Made by a program: the position numbers and the translations under genes. From Baylisascaris procyonis (lineage: Eukaryota; Nematoda; Chromadorea; Rhabditida; Ascarididae): DNA of 64,000 bases. The notes beneath the pieces were generated by a model. The model was given only the letters and a program-made list of their open reading frames with translations, was not told the origin of the DNA and ran no database searches. Every line of letters starts with the position of its first letter. The stretch's first letter is position 1. Shown here piece by piece: positions 51,101 through 62,452 of this stretch. The DNA lies in NCBI GenBank assembly GCA_037389465.1, contig JAZARR010000230.1, positions 1,054,001-1,118,000 of the forward strand, in the 5' to 3' direction.

Positions 51101-52223
51101 GGGGGGAAGCTATTCTTGCATTTAAAAATATCACATTGCGTGCGCTAAAATCTAAATGTTTTATTTTTGATACGAATAAAGACTATTATTATTATTATTT
51201 TATTTATTTATTTATTTATGAGTGAAATAATATTTGCTCGATTTGCTTAGAGCAAATTAATTTTTCAATAATTTTTTCTTAAAACCTTATTTGAAGTTTT
51301 TTTCCGATATTTCCAAACCATGATTCTAGAAAACAAAATTCAATCAGTCGTAGATGGTGATCGAGAACGAGACCGGTACTGGATTTAGCGCATGGATAAA
51401 ACCGAATCCCCGTCCCAGTGCAAAATAGGTAAAAGGTGGTTGTAATACTAAGTGAGAATTTTTCAGCAATCCGTTATATAATGCGGTACGAATCATTTTA
51501 TAGCTATATCATTATAGTTTATATTAGAGAAGAGATAATATTCAATAATATCCAACCTAAATCCCCTTCACCTTTCCGATTTTATATAGCCCATACCTGG
51601 TTGGATTAGATTTATTAATTTCTAAGGTGTTCTAATAATTCCGCATAAATCATTTATGAAAATCTATTTCACTATGATCTACTTATAGATGAAAAACGAA
51701 GTGAATTATGAGGTCAATTACAGGAAATGCTAGATGTAGTAGATAATTTACAATATTAGCGTTACCGTTTGCAGTTATAGGTAAGAACACGATCAAAACT
51801 AAGCGTATAGCTTATCTAAGACAATATTTTCACAAAAAAAATACCCTCATCTAGTCATATTAATTCCATTTTTCGAATTGATTTAATTTTCTTTTACAAT
51901 ATTCCACATCATCATCGTTTTATTTTCCCATTTATTTACCCGTTTATTTACCCGTTTATTTACCCATTGATCCTGAGTAAATTTTAGATTTAAAAAAAAA
52001 AGAGGAATAAGGATGTTTAAATACTTAATAATTTTTAATGTTTTCATATTGTTCATTCGATTTACGTTTTCATGATGACAGTAATTATTTTATTCCTATA
52101 CGCTTAATTAGCGAACAATAATCAACGATCGAACGCAATTATTTTGCAGTTATTCGTTGTGGATTCGTAAAAGTGCTATCCGAATTCATATATTTTGCAT
52201 CAATTCGTGAATCACTTTGAAAT
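48192..52223. other. intergenic spacer, no gene recognised
   Basis: Divergent upstream region of ARS2 and MRTO4. Seen: G-rich patches at 48421-48450 and 49851-49872, a 13-14 bp tandem repeat (49768-49850), and TTTA/ATT simple repeats near 50960-50990 and 51190-51220. Open frames such as 48592-48825 (+) and 50517-50835 (-) show no family signature. Confidence 0.6.
49768..49850. repeat. GGGGATAAGCAGA tandem repeat
   Basis: Six copies of a 13-15 bp unit (AGGGGATAAGCAGA/AAGGGGATAAGC) lead into a purine-only GGAGG stretch to about 49872. Each unit carries a GGGG run on the plus strand. Confidence 0.85.
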
Positions 52224-55200
52224 ATGCCTCGTTCAAAACGAGAAAAGGAAGGTTGGAATTTTTATACAGTAATTCTTGCACTATTAGCCCATGGGTCTAA
52301 TAAGAGTTTATTAGTATTTTTTACAACTAAAAAAATTTTTTTGGTGCCACCTTTCTCTTCATCAAGTTTAAACCCATCTACGAGGGGTATTTTTTTGAAG
52401 TTGTGTCAGTTTTCGTATAGAGCTTAATTGTATGAGGTCATACCAGAAGAATGCCATCGTTGTAGTATTACCTGGGAGTCCTAAATTTATACTGCTTTAT
52501 CCTGAACCTGGACGATCCCCGGTCTTATATGGGTCTTATTTCTACCTAGAAAAACATTATGTTTATATTTTCTTCTCTTTATTTATATCCTTTTTTTATG
52601 TATTAGATGCATTATATTTTAGTATCGTTGACAAAAGTGAAGAAGAAAACAAAAGAATCAAAGAAGACTCTTGTGAAGGATATCCGGGATAGTGTGGATA
52701 ATTATACAAATCTTTTTGCATTCAGCGTTGAGAATATGAGAGCAACAAAATTTATTGAGGTTAGCGATTTATTGTTATATTTATTTATGCATTTATTATT
52801 TGAAATTATTTATTAAATTTGATAGATCGATAGTCGAAATGAGAAATAACATCGATAAAATAGTTATTGATTGATTGGTGAATGGATTCCGATTCGACTC
52901 CTGAGCTCCATCGTACCTGAGCCATTTCCTCTCAGTATCGTCATCGAAATAAGGATGGTGGAATAGGTCCCGACCGTTCTTCTAAGTGAAACAACAGTGA
53001 TTCAAGTGATTAGCATTCAACGAACTGAAGATGAGTCTAAGCTCGAACTTTTACATGACCTTACTAATTCATCTAAAATTTATTGTGTATTCCCCCCCCC
53101 CCCCTCCCAAAGAAAAGTGCTATTAATATTAGCAGGTAATATGGAAATTTGTTTGTTTTTAAATGGCCCTTTCAAAAAAAGAAAAATTCATTATAAATGT
53201 TCCTCATGTGCGTTTATGAGTACTCGACATGTTTAATAAAAATTATTTAAAGGTGAGGCAAAAATTCAAAGCAAATTCACGCTTCTTTTTCGGTAAAAAT
53301 AATGTAATGGCGATCGCATTGGGTAGAGATACGAGCACCGAATATGCAAATCAACTCAGTAAGGTAAGCTCAAACCTCTTTCATTCGATTGTTGCACCTT
53401 AATAATGTATACACTAATCTGATAGTTATTACTACTTTTGCGTAGAGGTATATTATAAGGTTTAGTATTTGTGAGAACACAAAAAAAAACATAATTCTAT
53501 TGGCTATTCATGGTATTGCGTGATTAGTTGTAAGTGGGATCTGATCAAACTCTATCCTATCGTATCACTTAGCCCAACATCCACATCGGGAGGGGATAAT
53601 GGAATGAGTTCGACCGTCGTTCTAAGTGGATCAACGTCGAATCGACGACCGTCGTTCTAAGTGGATCAACGTCGAATCGACTTATCAGCAATCGGCAGGC
53701 GAGAAATGACGCCTAACTCCATATCTTCATTCAACATTATAATTTCACTCCCCAAACGGAAACGGAAACGATATGAACGGATATTTATTCATAATGAATA
53801 CTTTGTTGATTAAAGTAGAATAAAGTAAAGTAAAACATTTTTTTAATGGTAATGTTTAATTTCAGACTTAATCTTTAAATTAGCAATGCTATTTGAGGTT
53901 TGTTTTTTTTCTGTTCTTTTATTATCGCTTTCACTGTCATAAATGTAGCAATGATCAAGGGATATTTTTGGATTAAATACATTCGACATTGAATGGTAAT
54001 ATGTCCTTTTTAGACGATGTTGGAGGTCTTTAAAGGGAGGGAATTAGAGGATATTTGCGAACAACGTATCATAGCCTCTCCTCATTTTTTTTTTCTGTTA
54101 TAGGTGAATTTAGGTTTCGAATAATGTATTAGTACCACTAAAATGATTAAGTACCGTGCTATTTTCAGGTCAGCAACCTACTGAAAGGTCAATGCGGTTT
54201 AATGTTCACAAATGCCGATAAAGAAGCAGTTATAAAGTGAGTAGTTTTATTTAATATCACTTATTATTGCTTATATAAGAGGATTTTTATATTATCCAAT
54301 ATTTTCTTAGTAAAAAAAAGCAATTTATTCGTAAAAATTTTCGACATAAACGATACTATTCTTTAAAAAAAAATTATATTGTATATTAAAAATAATTTTC
54401 TCTCTATTATTTTAAGCGTATTAGTTGTATTTTACCACGTAGGTAGGCTTTATCTATTTAATAGCTATAGAGTCCTTAATAATATTAAATTGCTTGTCAA
54501 AAATTAAAAAAAAATATTGATAAAGAGCCGATCGGAAATTACTTACGAATCGGTGCTGTTTACTTAATTAGTTCGAATGCTTTATATTCGTTGCTGATTG
54601 CTTACCACAAAAGTCGTTGAATAAAGGGTGAGGGGGTAAGGGGGGAGGGAAGGGTGGAGGAAAGGGATTGAGAAACAAGAAAAGGTAGTTGATCTGTCTT
54701 GATCACTTATTGCTTTGATATGGATCTTATTTCCTATCGTATTATTGCCAATTCCGTTCGTTCTCATAGATATTGAGCCGTTCCTTTGAATTTCTAAAGG
54801 AATTGTATTTATCCATTAATATGGGTTTTTTCACCAATATTTTTAAGGTATTTCAATGAATTCAAAGAATCTGATTATGCACGTGGTGGACAAGAAGCTA
54901 CGGAAACTATCGAATTGCCCGAAGGTCCATTACCACAATTCCCATTCTCAATGGAACCTCAACTTAGGAAACTTGGTCTTCCTACTAAACTTGATAAAGG
55001 TAAATTTCTTAATTTTATATGATTAAATGTTATTTTGTTATTTTATTTATTTATTTTTTATTCAGGCAATAAATAAATAAATAAATAAATAGATATTTTA
55101 TGTTCTAGTGGCATAATATTATCTTTTCATCAATTTAAATTATAGGTTTATAAATAAGTCCGTTGATCAATTCGTGGATGATATTATCGAAATTCTTAGA

Positions 55201-55551
55201 TGATTTGAATAAAAATTGTTGAGCAGCTATCATGAAGCTTTAATGATTTGTTATTCAGTTGATCAGAGTAAATGATTTAACGATCAAATAAATTTAATGA
55301 TCAAAAATTAGATCTCATAAAATTTATGAAGTAAGATGAATGAAAAAAAAAACTTTTAGAAAGAAAATGATTTATTTATTTTTTTAGGAATGATAACGTT
55401 AACATCGAACTATGTGATCTGTACGAAAGGTGATCGTCTAAGTGCCGAACAAGCTCGTCTTCTAAAATTATTGCAGTATAAAATGTCAATTTTTCAAGTG
55501 AATCTATTAGCGCATTGGACAAAAATTTCTGGTTTCACATATGATTTATAA
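52224..55551 (+). CDS. MRTO4: MRT4 ribosome assembly factor (219 aa)
   Basis: Six exons: 52224-52251, 52623-52759, 53253-53363, 54169-54236, 54848-54999, 55388-55551; phases close and give 219 residues. The start MPRSKREKE joins VSLTKVKKKTKE, as in human MRTO4. Conserved blocks include LFAFSVENMRATKF, RFFFGKNNVMAIALGRD, GLMFTNADKEAV, SDYARGGQEA, LPQFPFSMEPQLRKLGLPT and LSAEQARLLKLLQYKM. MRT4 is a nucleolar paralogue of ribosomal stalk protein P0. It holds the stalk site of the pre-60S particle until P0 replaces it. The protein ends in ISGFTYDL without the acidic Ser/Asp tail of the vertebrate protein. First exon and start are short but match the family exactly. Confidence 0.95.
52940..53680. 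repeat. dispersed CGACCGT...CTAAGTG repeat in two MRTO4 introns
   Basis: A 35-bp unit is exactly duplicated head-to-tail at 53611-53645 and 53646-53680 (core GTTCTAAGTGGATCAACGTC) in intron 3. A diverged copy, preceded by a similar GATGGTGGAATAGGTC flank, sits at about 52970-52995 in intron 2. Shared flanks suggest an older duplicated or dispersed element. Confidence 0.7.
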
Positions 55552-56704
55552 TTTTTCATTTGTTATTTTATTATCACTTACCGTTGTTGCTTTTATTTCT
55601 TTTGAAATAGCGGGAAAAAATTAATAAATAAGTTTTAAATTAAATCGTTTCATCTAAAAATTCGATTTTTTTAATAATCGAATTTTTTTTTGCAAGTTTT
55701 TACGAATTGAAGAGAATTACTGAATTATTGATTTATTTTATGTAATAATATAGAGGTATCGGAAGCATAACGTATACATGATACGAGGGAATAACATGAG
55801 GCAATATTTGATTGAAAGAATAACATATAAATATGAGAGAAAAATATGCGCAAGGATATTTTTATGGTTGGAATGCAAAGGAGATGAGGGAATTTTTTGA
55901 GAGTTATAAATCTGATCGAAGAGCATTTCCGTTCATTAAGATCTGTCTGTAGAAGAGTCTTTCTTGTCGGACAGGATTTGGAACAATGTCTGATATTAAA
56001 TTAAATAGTTATGTTTATGATATATTTAAGAAGAGTCTCTATAAATGTTGCATTGAAGGATATTGCAAATTTTTTTTTGTTTGTAATTTTGTTGGGACGA
56101 GTTTGTCGGTTGTTGTCGATTGTCGGTCACTTTGTTGGATATTAAAATTTGAATCGTATATTATAAGAGCAATAAAATGCTTTTGTTAACAAAAAAAAAA
56201 ACGTGTCTCTATTCAAATCGTGGTGTTTTTATTCACTGAATGAATTTATCTCTGTATTATATGTTCCACTTATCGTGTCAAAAGTACTCGAATGTGCATT
56301 ACTGTCTCTATTCACTTAGGTCGACTATCACCTCAATTTCATCGAAATAATTGTGTTCATGAAATTTTTTAGGTCGGGGGGGGGGGGAAGGAAGGGGGAG
56401 GGTTTTTTGAAATGCAATTTTTTCTTGGCTTCCCCTTTTTTGGGAAATTTAGAGTATTTTCAGCAGCTGAATTATGTGTTCGGCTAGCGGCTTATAAGTT
56501 TCTATGATTGATACCGCCATCGTTAAATGAATCATTAAAGGATAGTTAAGAGGGGGGGGGGGGGAGGAAGAGGTGCTAAAGGGGAAGGGGAGGGACGGCA
56601 CCCCTGCTTAGATAATCGATAAATAATTTAAATTTAGTTGAGATGATCTAAAATTAATCAATAATTTCAGTTGTTTATGATGGATGTATAGAGTATTTAA
56701 CGAG
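55552..56704. other. intergenic spacer with two G tracts
   Basis: Contains the MRTO4 3' end and the upstream region of the next gene. Two G runs lie at 56376-56387 and 56552-56564. Frames at 55738-55926 (-) and 55986-56189 (+) show no recognisable protein. Confidence 0.65.
55623..55628 (+). promoter_or_regulatory. AATAAA polyadenylation signal for MRTO4
   Basis: Canonical hexamer about 70 bases after the MRTO4 stop. In this AT-rich sequence the hexamer is common, so position is the main support. Confidence 0.45.
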
Positions 56705-58101
56705 ATGTCAATTCGTCGAATGAATCTCTTTCATCGGATATTCATTGCTCAACGATCGTTATCTCTACGAGGTTTGTTACCACATTTCTATCTCAAATTT
56801 TCGTTCTCGAATGGATTAAGCCGAACGATTCAGAGATGATCGTCGACTAAAGGATGGCAAAGAGTATAGTGGGTGTTATCCATAGGTGAATGAATGGACC
56901 ACCCGGAATACACCTCATATATTGAGTTGCTGCCGGCTTGGGGCTTCTTACCATAATTCGTCTGATAAGGCAAGCATCAAGTCTACGATGACCTTTGACC
57001 TATATTTTATGAACATACGGTAGATGAATTAGAGAGGTATTTAGGTGGCGATAACGGTATACTACACCATGTGCATAATTTTAGTATTCCAACGTATGCA
57101 CAATTTTAGGCTAATAAGGGATAATGCAATATTTGCATTACCTATCGCATGATTACTTGTAAAATGAAATATACATTAGAGATACTACAGGTGTATTCGT
57201 ATATTACAGTACTACAGGTGTACTCGTGTATTACAGTACTACAGGTGTGCTCGTATATTACAGTACTACAGGTGTACTCGTATATTACAGTACTACAGGT
57301 GTACTCGTATATTACAGTACTACAGGTGTACCCGTATATTACAGTACCACAGGTTTACTGGTATATTACAGGTACAAGTCGATCGTCGATGCCGTCGGGC
57401 AATATACGTGAGCCGAAATTCAGTGAAAGTGCAGCGTACTATGGAAAGGATAAAGCAGATGCTTTAGGTGGAAGAGTGATACCTCCATCGAAATTCAAAC
57501 CTGATTATTATTCAACCGATTCGTTTAAGAATAAACGATTAATTTCGGTGCTTGGAAGTGCTGCGATCGTTATTATCTATTTTGCTTGGTTAAGGTAAAA
57601 CTTTTGTACAGAAAATTTATTTTATTACTAATATTTACCCATTTTAGATGTTATAAGAGGTTGAATCGATTTTTGTAAAGATAATTAACGTTAAGGTAAC
57701 TTTTAAAATAAAATAGTGGTAAAATAATTTATAAAGTGTACTATTGCATAAGTAAAATAAGTTTCTCTTCTAATATATTTTAATTTTAATTTTTTTATTT
57801 TTTTTTGTGAAAATGTTTTTGATTGATTTTCTTTAATGATCCAATTGGATTATATTTTCTAAATTTTTTTTTACATTAATAAAAAATATTAAAGAATAAG
57901 TATTATTATAGAGAACCATCGGATCTAGATGAGATCCTTTCGATGCCACCACATGTTCTTAGCGCAAATCTTGAGAGGCGTATGCTAAGGGAAGAGATTG
58001 AAACAGCGAAAAAGAAAGGTGAAGATACCACTTTACTTGAAGCTCAACTCGCCTATGTGGATGTCAAAGAAGCTGCTCTCAAAACGCAATTTACCAATTA
58101 A
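56705..58101 (+). CDS. small single-pass membrane protein, probably mitochondrial, unknown function (159 aa)
   Basis: Three exons: 56705-56771, 57372-57594, 57912-58101; phases close. I do not recognise the family. The N-terminus MSIRRMNLFHRIFIAQRS is basic, hydroxylated and free of acidic residues, like a mitochondrial presequence. Residues 78-96 (RLISVLGSAAIVIIYFAWL) form one membrane segment. The C-terminal half is a charged, probably helical region (ANLERRMLREEIETAKKK, then EAQLAYVDVKEAALK). Such a layout fits an inner-membrane assembly or respiratory accessory protein, but this is inference. Intron 1 ends in a seven-copy 27-bp repeat whose last base is the last intron base, allowing in-frame alternative acceptors. 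An ATG at 57149 also reads through the repeat in frame into exon 2. Confidence 0.8.
57183..57371 (+). repeat. seven tandem 27-bp repeats ending at a 3' splice site
   Basis: Seven head-to-tail copies, each exactly 27 bases, of a unit beginning TACTACAGGTGTACTCG and ending TATATTACAG. The seventh copy ends at 57371, where exon 2 begins. Every copy carries two CAG|GT-like acceptors, at its eighth base and at its end. Those at copy ends are separated from the exon by multiples of 27, so they keep the frame and contain no stop. Confidence 0.95.
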
Positions 58102-61100
58102 AATATTTTATATTTGCATTGATGGTGTTTTTTAAAAGATATCGTTGTGATTGTTGATATATGTATATGGCTAAGACGAATATTATTTATAAATTAAGGT
58201 GCCAGCTTAAAAAATTTTTAAAGTTTTCGGTTGAAATTCTTGAACTTTCAATGTTGAAAAAAAAAATGAAAAATGGAAAAATTAGGTTCCATACTTTTAG
58301 TGTTGATTTCCCACCCAGAGAATCAACCGGTTTTTAAAAAAAAAACTTCAAAAATTGGTGGCAATCGATGTTTTTGTTGTTGAACTTTGTGCAGTCGGCT
58401 GTCACTTTAGCCGGTTCAACTAGTTTTGATGTTTGGTAATGCATGTGAAATTTGTGCCTATGGTAGATGTGAATATGACGATTGATGTACTATGGATTGA
58501 TGTCTTAGCTTTCAATAAGTATTTGTGAAATGCCTATAAGGGGTAGAAGCTGTCGCTAAGTTTCAATGCCCAATTCATCTTGGTATTTCAAACTTCAATC
58601 GACCTCATCTATAATAAAAGAAGATTTAAAATAATTCATGCTATCGAATAGTGTTGTAGAATGGAAAACGATCAGCACATCCCCCTCTCCCTCCCCCCCC
58701 CCACTCGCCATCAAGGGGAACTTTGTCCTTCGATTTGATCCCCCCTTGCTAACCTTGTAGATACTGAAATGCAAATATACTCATTTATCTATTCGGCTAT
58801 ATTTTGGTTTATTTAGTGGTATATTTGAGTTATTATTGCCGAAGTTTAATTGCTGTCTACCTGGATTTATGGTACCACCTATATGATAGAATATTATTAT
58901 TTTATTTACGATTAAATAAAAAAATTTTTTTTCCTTGAAAAGAAACTTCATCATTATGCCTCATTCGTTTAGAAATATTCGTTTTATTATACCTAAGAAA
59001 TTTTTATGATGATCGTTTAAATTGGTTTAAAACATTTAAACATATAATTTGAAAATATTATTATGAATGGAGACAGATATGTGGGAGGGGGGGGGGTGGG
59101 GGGAGGGTTTGTATATTATCGTAAATATTTTTTTTTTAAGTTGAAATTTTTACGCTCCTATATGATAACATAGGGAAATTTTATTCGAATATGAAAAAAT
59201 CATTGAGAAAATTATTCGATTATTATTATTTTTTTAAAATATTTATTTATAAATTTCCATATTTTCATTTATTTTTTATTCGAATATTATTATTATTATT
59301 ATTATTCCAGCGAATTAATAGTTTTTCATTTAAAAATTGCCCTCTACTAGTAAAAAAACTTTTTAATTTTTTAATTTTGTTTTTTTTTAAGTAAAATAAT
59401 TTTGCATTAAAATAATTGCATAACGTCACACTTAGGTTTTGACCACCGAATTTACTGATTTCCACTATATAATAATAAGGGTATGCATTAGTTGCATAAC
59501 GTCACCCTACGATTTTAGCCATTATTCACTATTTATAACAGTTTTAATAAGTGGGAAAAAATTTAGCATTTATAATTTTTTTTTTTTTTAAATTTATAAT
59601 TTCTTTGCTCACTGAAATAATTTCTCGAAATTCTAACCCTTGTTTTTCTATTTTTACTGCTTTACTAGGAAGTATTTTTTTTTCAATCGTTTAATAGTGC
59701 TAAAATCGAATAAAATCAAATAAAATAAAGTATATTATTTCTTAATTGAATTTATTTTTATTGAATTAAAATTTTTATTGATAAATTTCTACGTAATGAG
59801 TTATATTATAAAAGCAATTTTAGGAGTGCAAATGTTTAGTGGATGTAATCAATGTTAGTACCTCTAAGAAGAGAGAGTTCACCAGATATTGCGGCCCTTT
59901 CTCTAGTTATTTACGCGAGTGGAGCATTGAGATGTGCCACACAACAACGCTGACCATTGGTCAATACACCCTTCGAAAAGAGTGACCCATCGACCCGTTA
60001 TTGTTGAATGCCGCATCCGCATCGGCCATTTTAGCTCCACCATTTCCATAATTCCTTTCATTTTCTTTTTGTTTTATTTTATTCTATTTTATTTTTATTT
60101 TTTGAATCCTTTAATCTGTATAGTTGAATCACCTGAATATACTATTATCGTCAATGAACCCTTCATTGAATAATGCTATCCTTCCTTTCCTTATAGTTTT
60201 GGTTGAATTCTTTGAGTAAACCAATCTTCAACGGGTAAAATTTATAGTGAATTATTATTTATGCATTTAGAATGTCAAATTTTATTGATGCTGATTCCAA
60301 AAATTAAATTCCCCCCCCCCCTCCTACCCCCCCTCGACTCTGAATATATACTGTCGGGTCGTCTAAGATCCCCGGAGAATTTCAAAGGGGGCTTAATTCG
60401 TGGATAATTTTGCAAAGGTTTTCGTTTTGATTGTTCTCATTGTTGTTATAAACTATTGGATTATTGCATTACGCAATGAACCAGGTTCTGTGGTTGAGAT
60501 TTGGCTCCGGGGAGATAGGTGAAATTTGGCTCCGGGGAGGCAGGTAGAATTTGGCTCCGGGGAGATAGGTAGAATTTTGCTCCGGGGAGATAGGTAAAAT
60601 TTAGCTCCGGGGAGACAGGTAGAATTTAGCTGCAAAGGAGACAGGTAGAGTTGTTTATGAGTTATAAAGTTAGTTCGATGGAAGGTGTAGGAATAGATGA
60701 GCATCTGAATGCTACTCGTGGTCATTAGCAAGGCATCTCCAGGTTATTCAAATTTTGTCCTTCCCCACCCCTCCCCACCCCCCCCCCACCTTTCCTCTTG
60801 AATACCCATTACCAAAGTTATTTCCTTCAAATCATCTACCATATTTGGCTCCTTGGAGACTGGAATCTTCTATAATTGTCTTCTTATTGATCCTCTAGAG
60901 GACTATTAAGGATTCCATTTATGAGCGAAATGCTTTTATCAAAGAAGTCAACTTTAATCAATTTTAATTCTTTTTTTATATTTCTATTCATTGTTTATTT
61001 CCGGTTCTTCATACCATTCTTTTCTATAGGTCTTCTTTTATATGACGTCATATATATTACAAATTCTGACGGTTTTTTTGGATTTTATGCAGTCTACATT

Positions 61101-62452
61101 GTTTAGGTAAACGTTGGAATGCTCAAAATGAATAGGATTCGGAGGGGGGGGGGAGAGGGGAACACCACACGGAGGAAAAAGGGAGGGGGGAGGGGGGACA
61201 CGACAGGTAAAGAAAAGAGCTAAAAAGCGGGTATCTATTTCGCCGAATATAGTTGGTGTATATTTCCTTTTTTTTTTGCAAAGGTGTACTACCCACATAG
61301 ACCGACCGCTTCATCATAGTCGATCATAAATGACTCTAGCGTTTCGCTTCTTCACTTATATAGAAAATTAATGAAGGTATAAGTATTGTTCAATATTAAT
61401 ATTTTTGAGCATTTCCCTTGCAAAAATAATATTCGATAAGGCGTTAAGGTTGGAAAACTTGTTATTTGATGATTGCCGATCGTATCTAGTTGGAAACGGA
61501 TGCACATTTAGGTGGAACGAGTTTTGTGAAATATTTCTGCACGTTAACTTCAAAAATAGCCCATCACCCTTTGAAACGCTCAACGAAAACGTTAAACGAA
61601 TCAACCACTCTTAATGCATTCGTTCTATTCACCCTTTTAAATAAAACATTGATTAAATATAAATATTCATTTATATTTATATATGATTATATTTACTGAA
61701 ATTATAGTCTTTGTTTAATTGGTTCACCAATTATGTGAATTTTTTTTTAAAAAATAAATCTTATTTTATTTGAATAGGATGTTCTATTTCTCTCTCGTTA
61801 TCCCTTTTTTTACTCTCATCTTTTTCAATGATTTTTCCGCTAGAAAATGATTCAATTTTATGGTAATTATTTTTGAATAACGAATTTATTTATTTATTTT
61901 TTATTGTCGTTAATAATTACATCAATTTGCAAGTTGGGTTAATTTTAGTTTGTTATTACCACACGGGTGACACAAAAAAACTTCAACATTTTTTTGTGTT
62001 CGTTAAGGATGATGCGCTTATTTCCTTTTTCATTGACCCATTTGCAGTTCTAGAAGACACCGTAGTGGAACCAAACGCTCCTCTTTGTGAGACAAACACC
62101 TATATCGTTGTAATGCGTCCCTTCCACCTGTCTCTTTCTTACCTTTTCACGTCTCTAAGCTGCTATCTAAAATCAGTCTCTATGTGTTCATCGTAAAATT
62201 ATTTACGGTAGTTTTATTTTAAACAAAAATATTATTACTGTATTACCGTATTGTGTTATAGTATTCTTTTTGATGTGAATTGTGTAAATTATGTTATTGT
62301 GTTGATTTTATTGTGTTGTTTAATTTAATTCTCTCTAATTAATTCGAATTATTGTTTTAATTATTTTTTGATAATATAAGTTAATATAAAAAAAAGAAAG
62401 GAATTTTTAATGATTATTGCGAATATAATTTCTAATAGTCTCATTGAAGGGA
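58102..62452. other. intergenic spacer, no gene recognised
   Basis: Holds C/G tracts at 58693-58702, 59087-59096, 60311-60321, 60778-60787 and 61144-61153, and a GC-rich minisatellite (60497-60652). Frames at 61405-61614 and 61873-62196 (+) are open but resemble no family. The part just before 62453 is the likely FKBP promoter. Confidence 0.6.
60497..60652. repeat. GGCTCCGGGGAGATAGGT minisatellite
   Basis: About five or six copies of a 28-30 bp unit, AATTTGGCTCCGGGGAGA followed by TAGGTA/CAGGTA. The core is far richer in G+C than its surroundings. A lone related half-unit, TTTGGCTCCTTGGAGAC, lies at about 60844-60860. The reverse strand is open and gives a Pro/Ser/Leu repeat with no known family. 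Confidence 0.9.

Noticed and set aside
61873..62196. 107-residue open frame upstream of the FKBP gene
   Set aside because: Low-complexity hydrophobic start, no recognisable domain, and no reading-frame link to the FKBP first exon.
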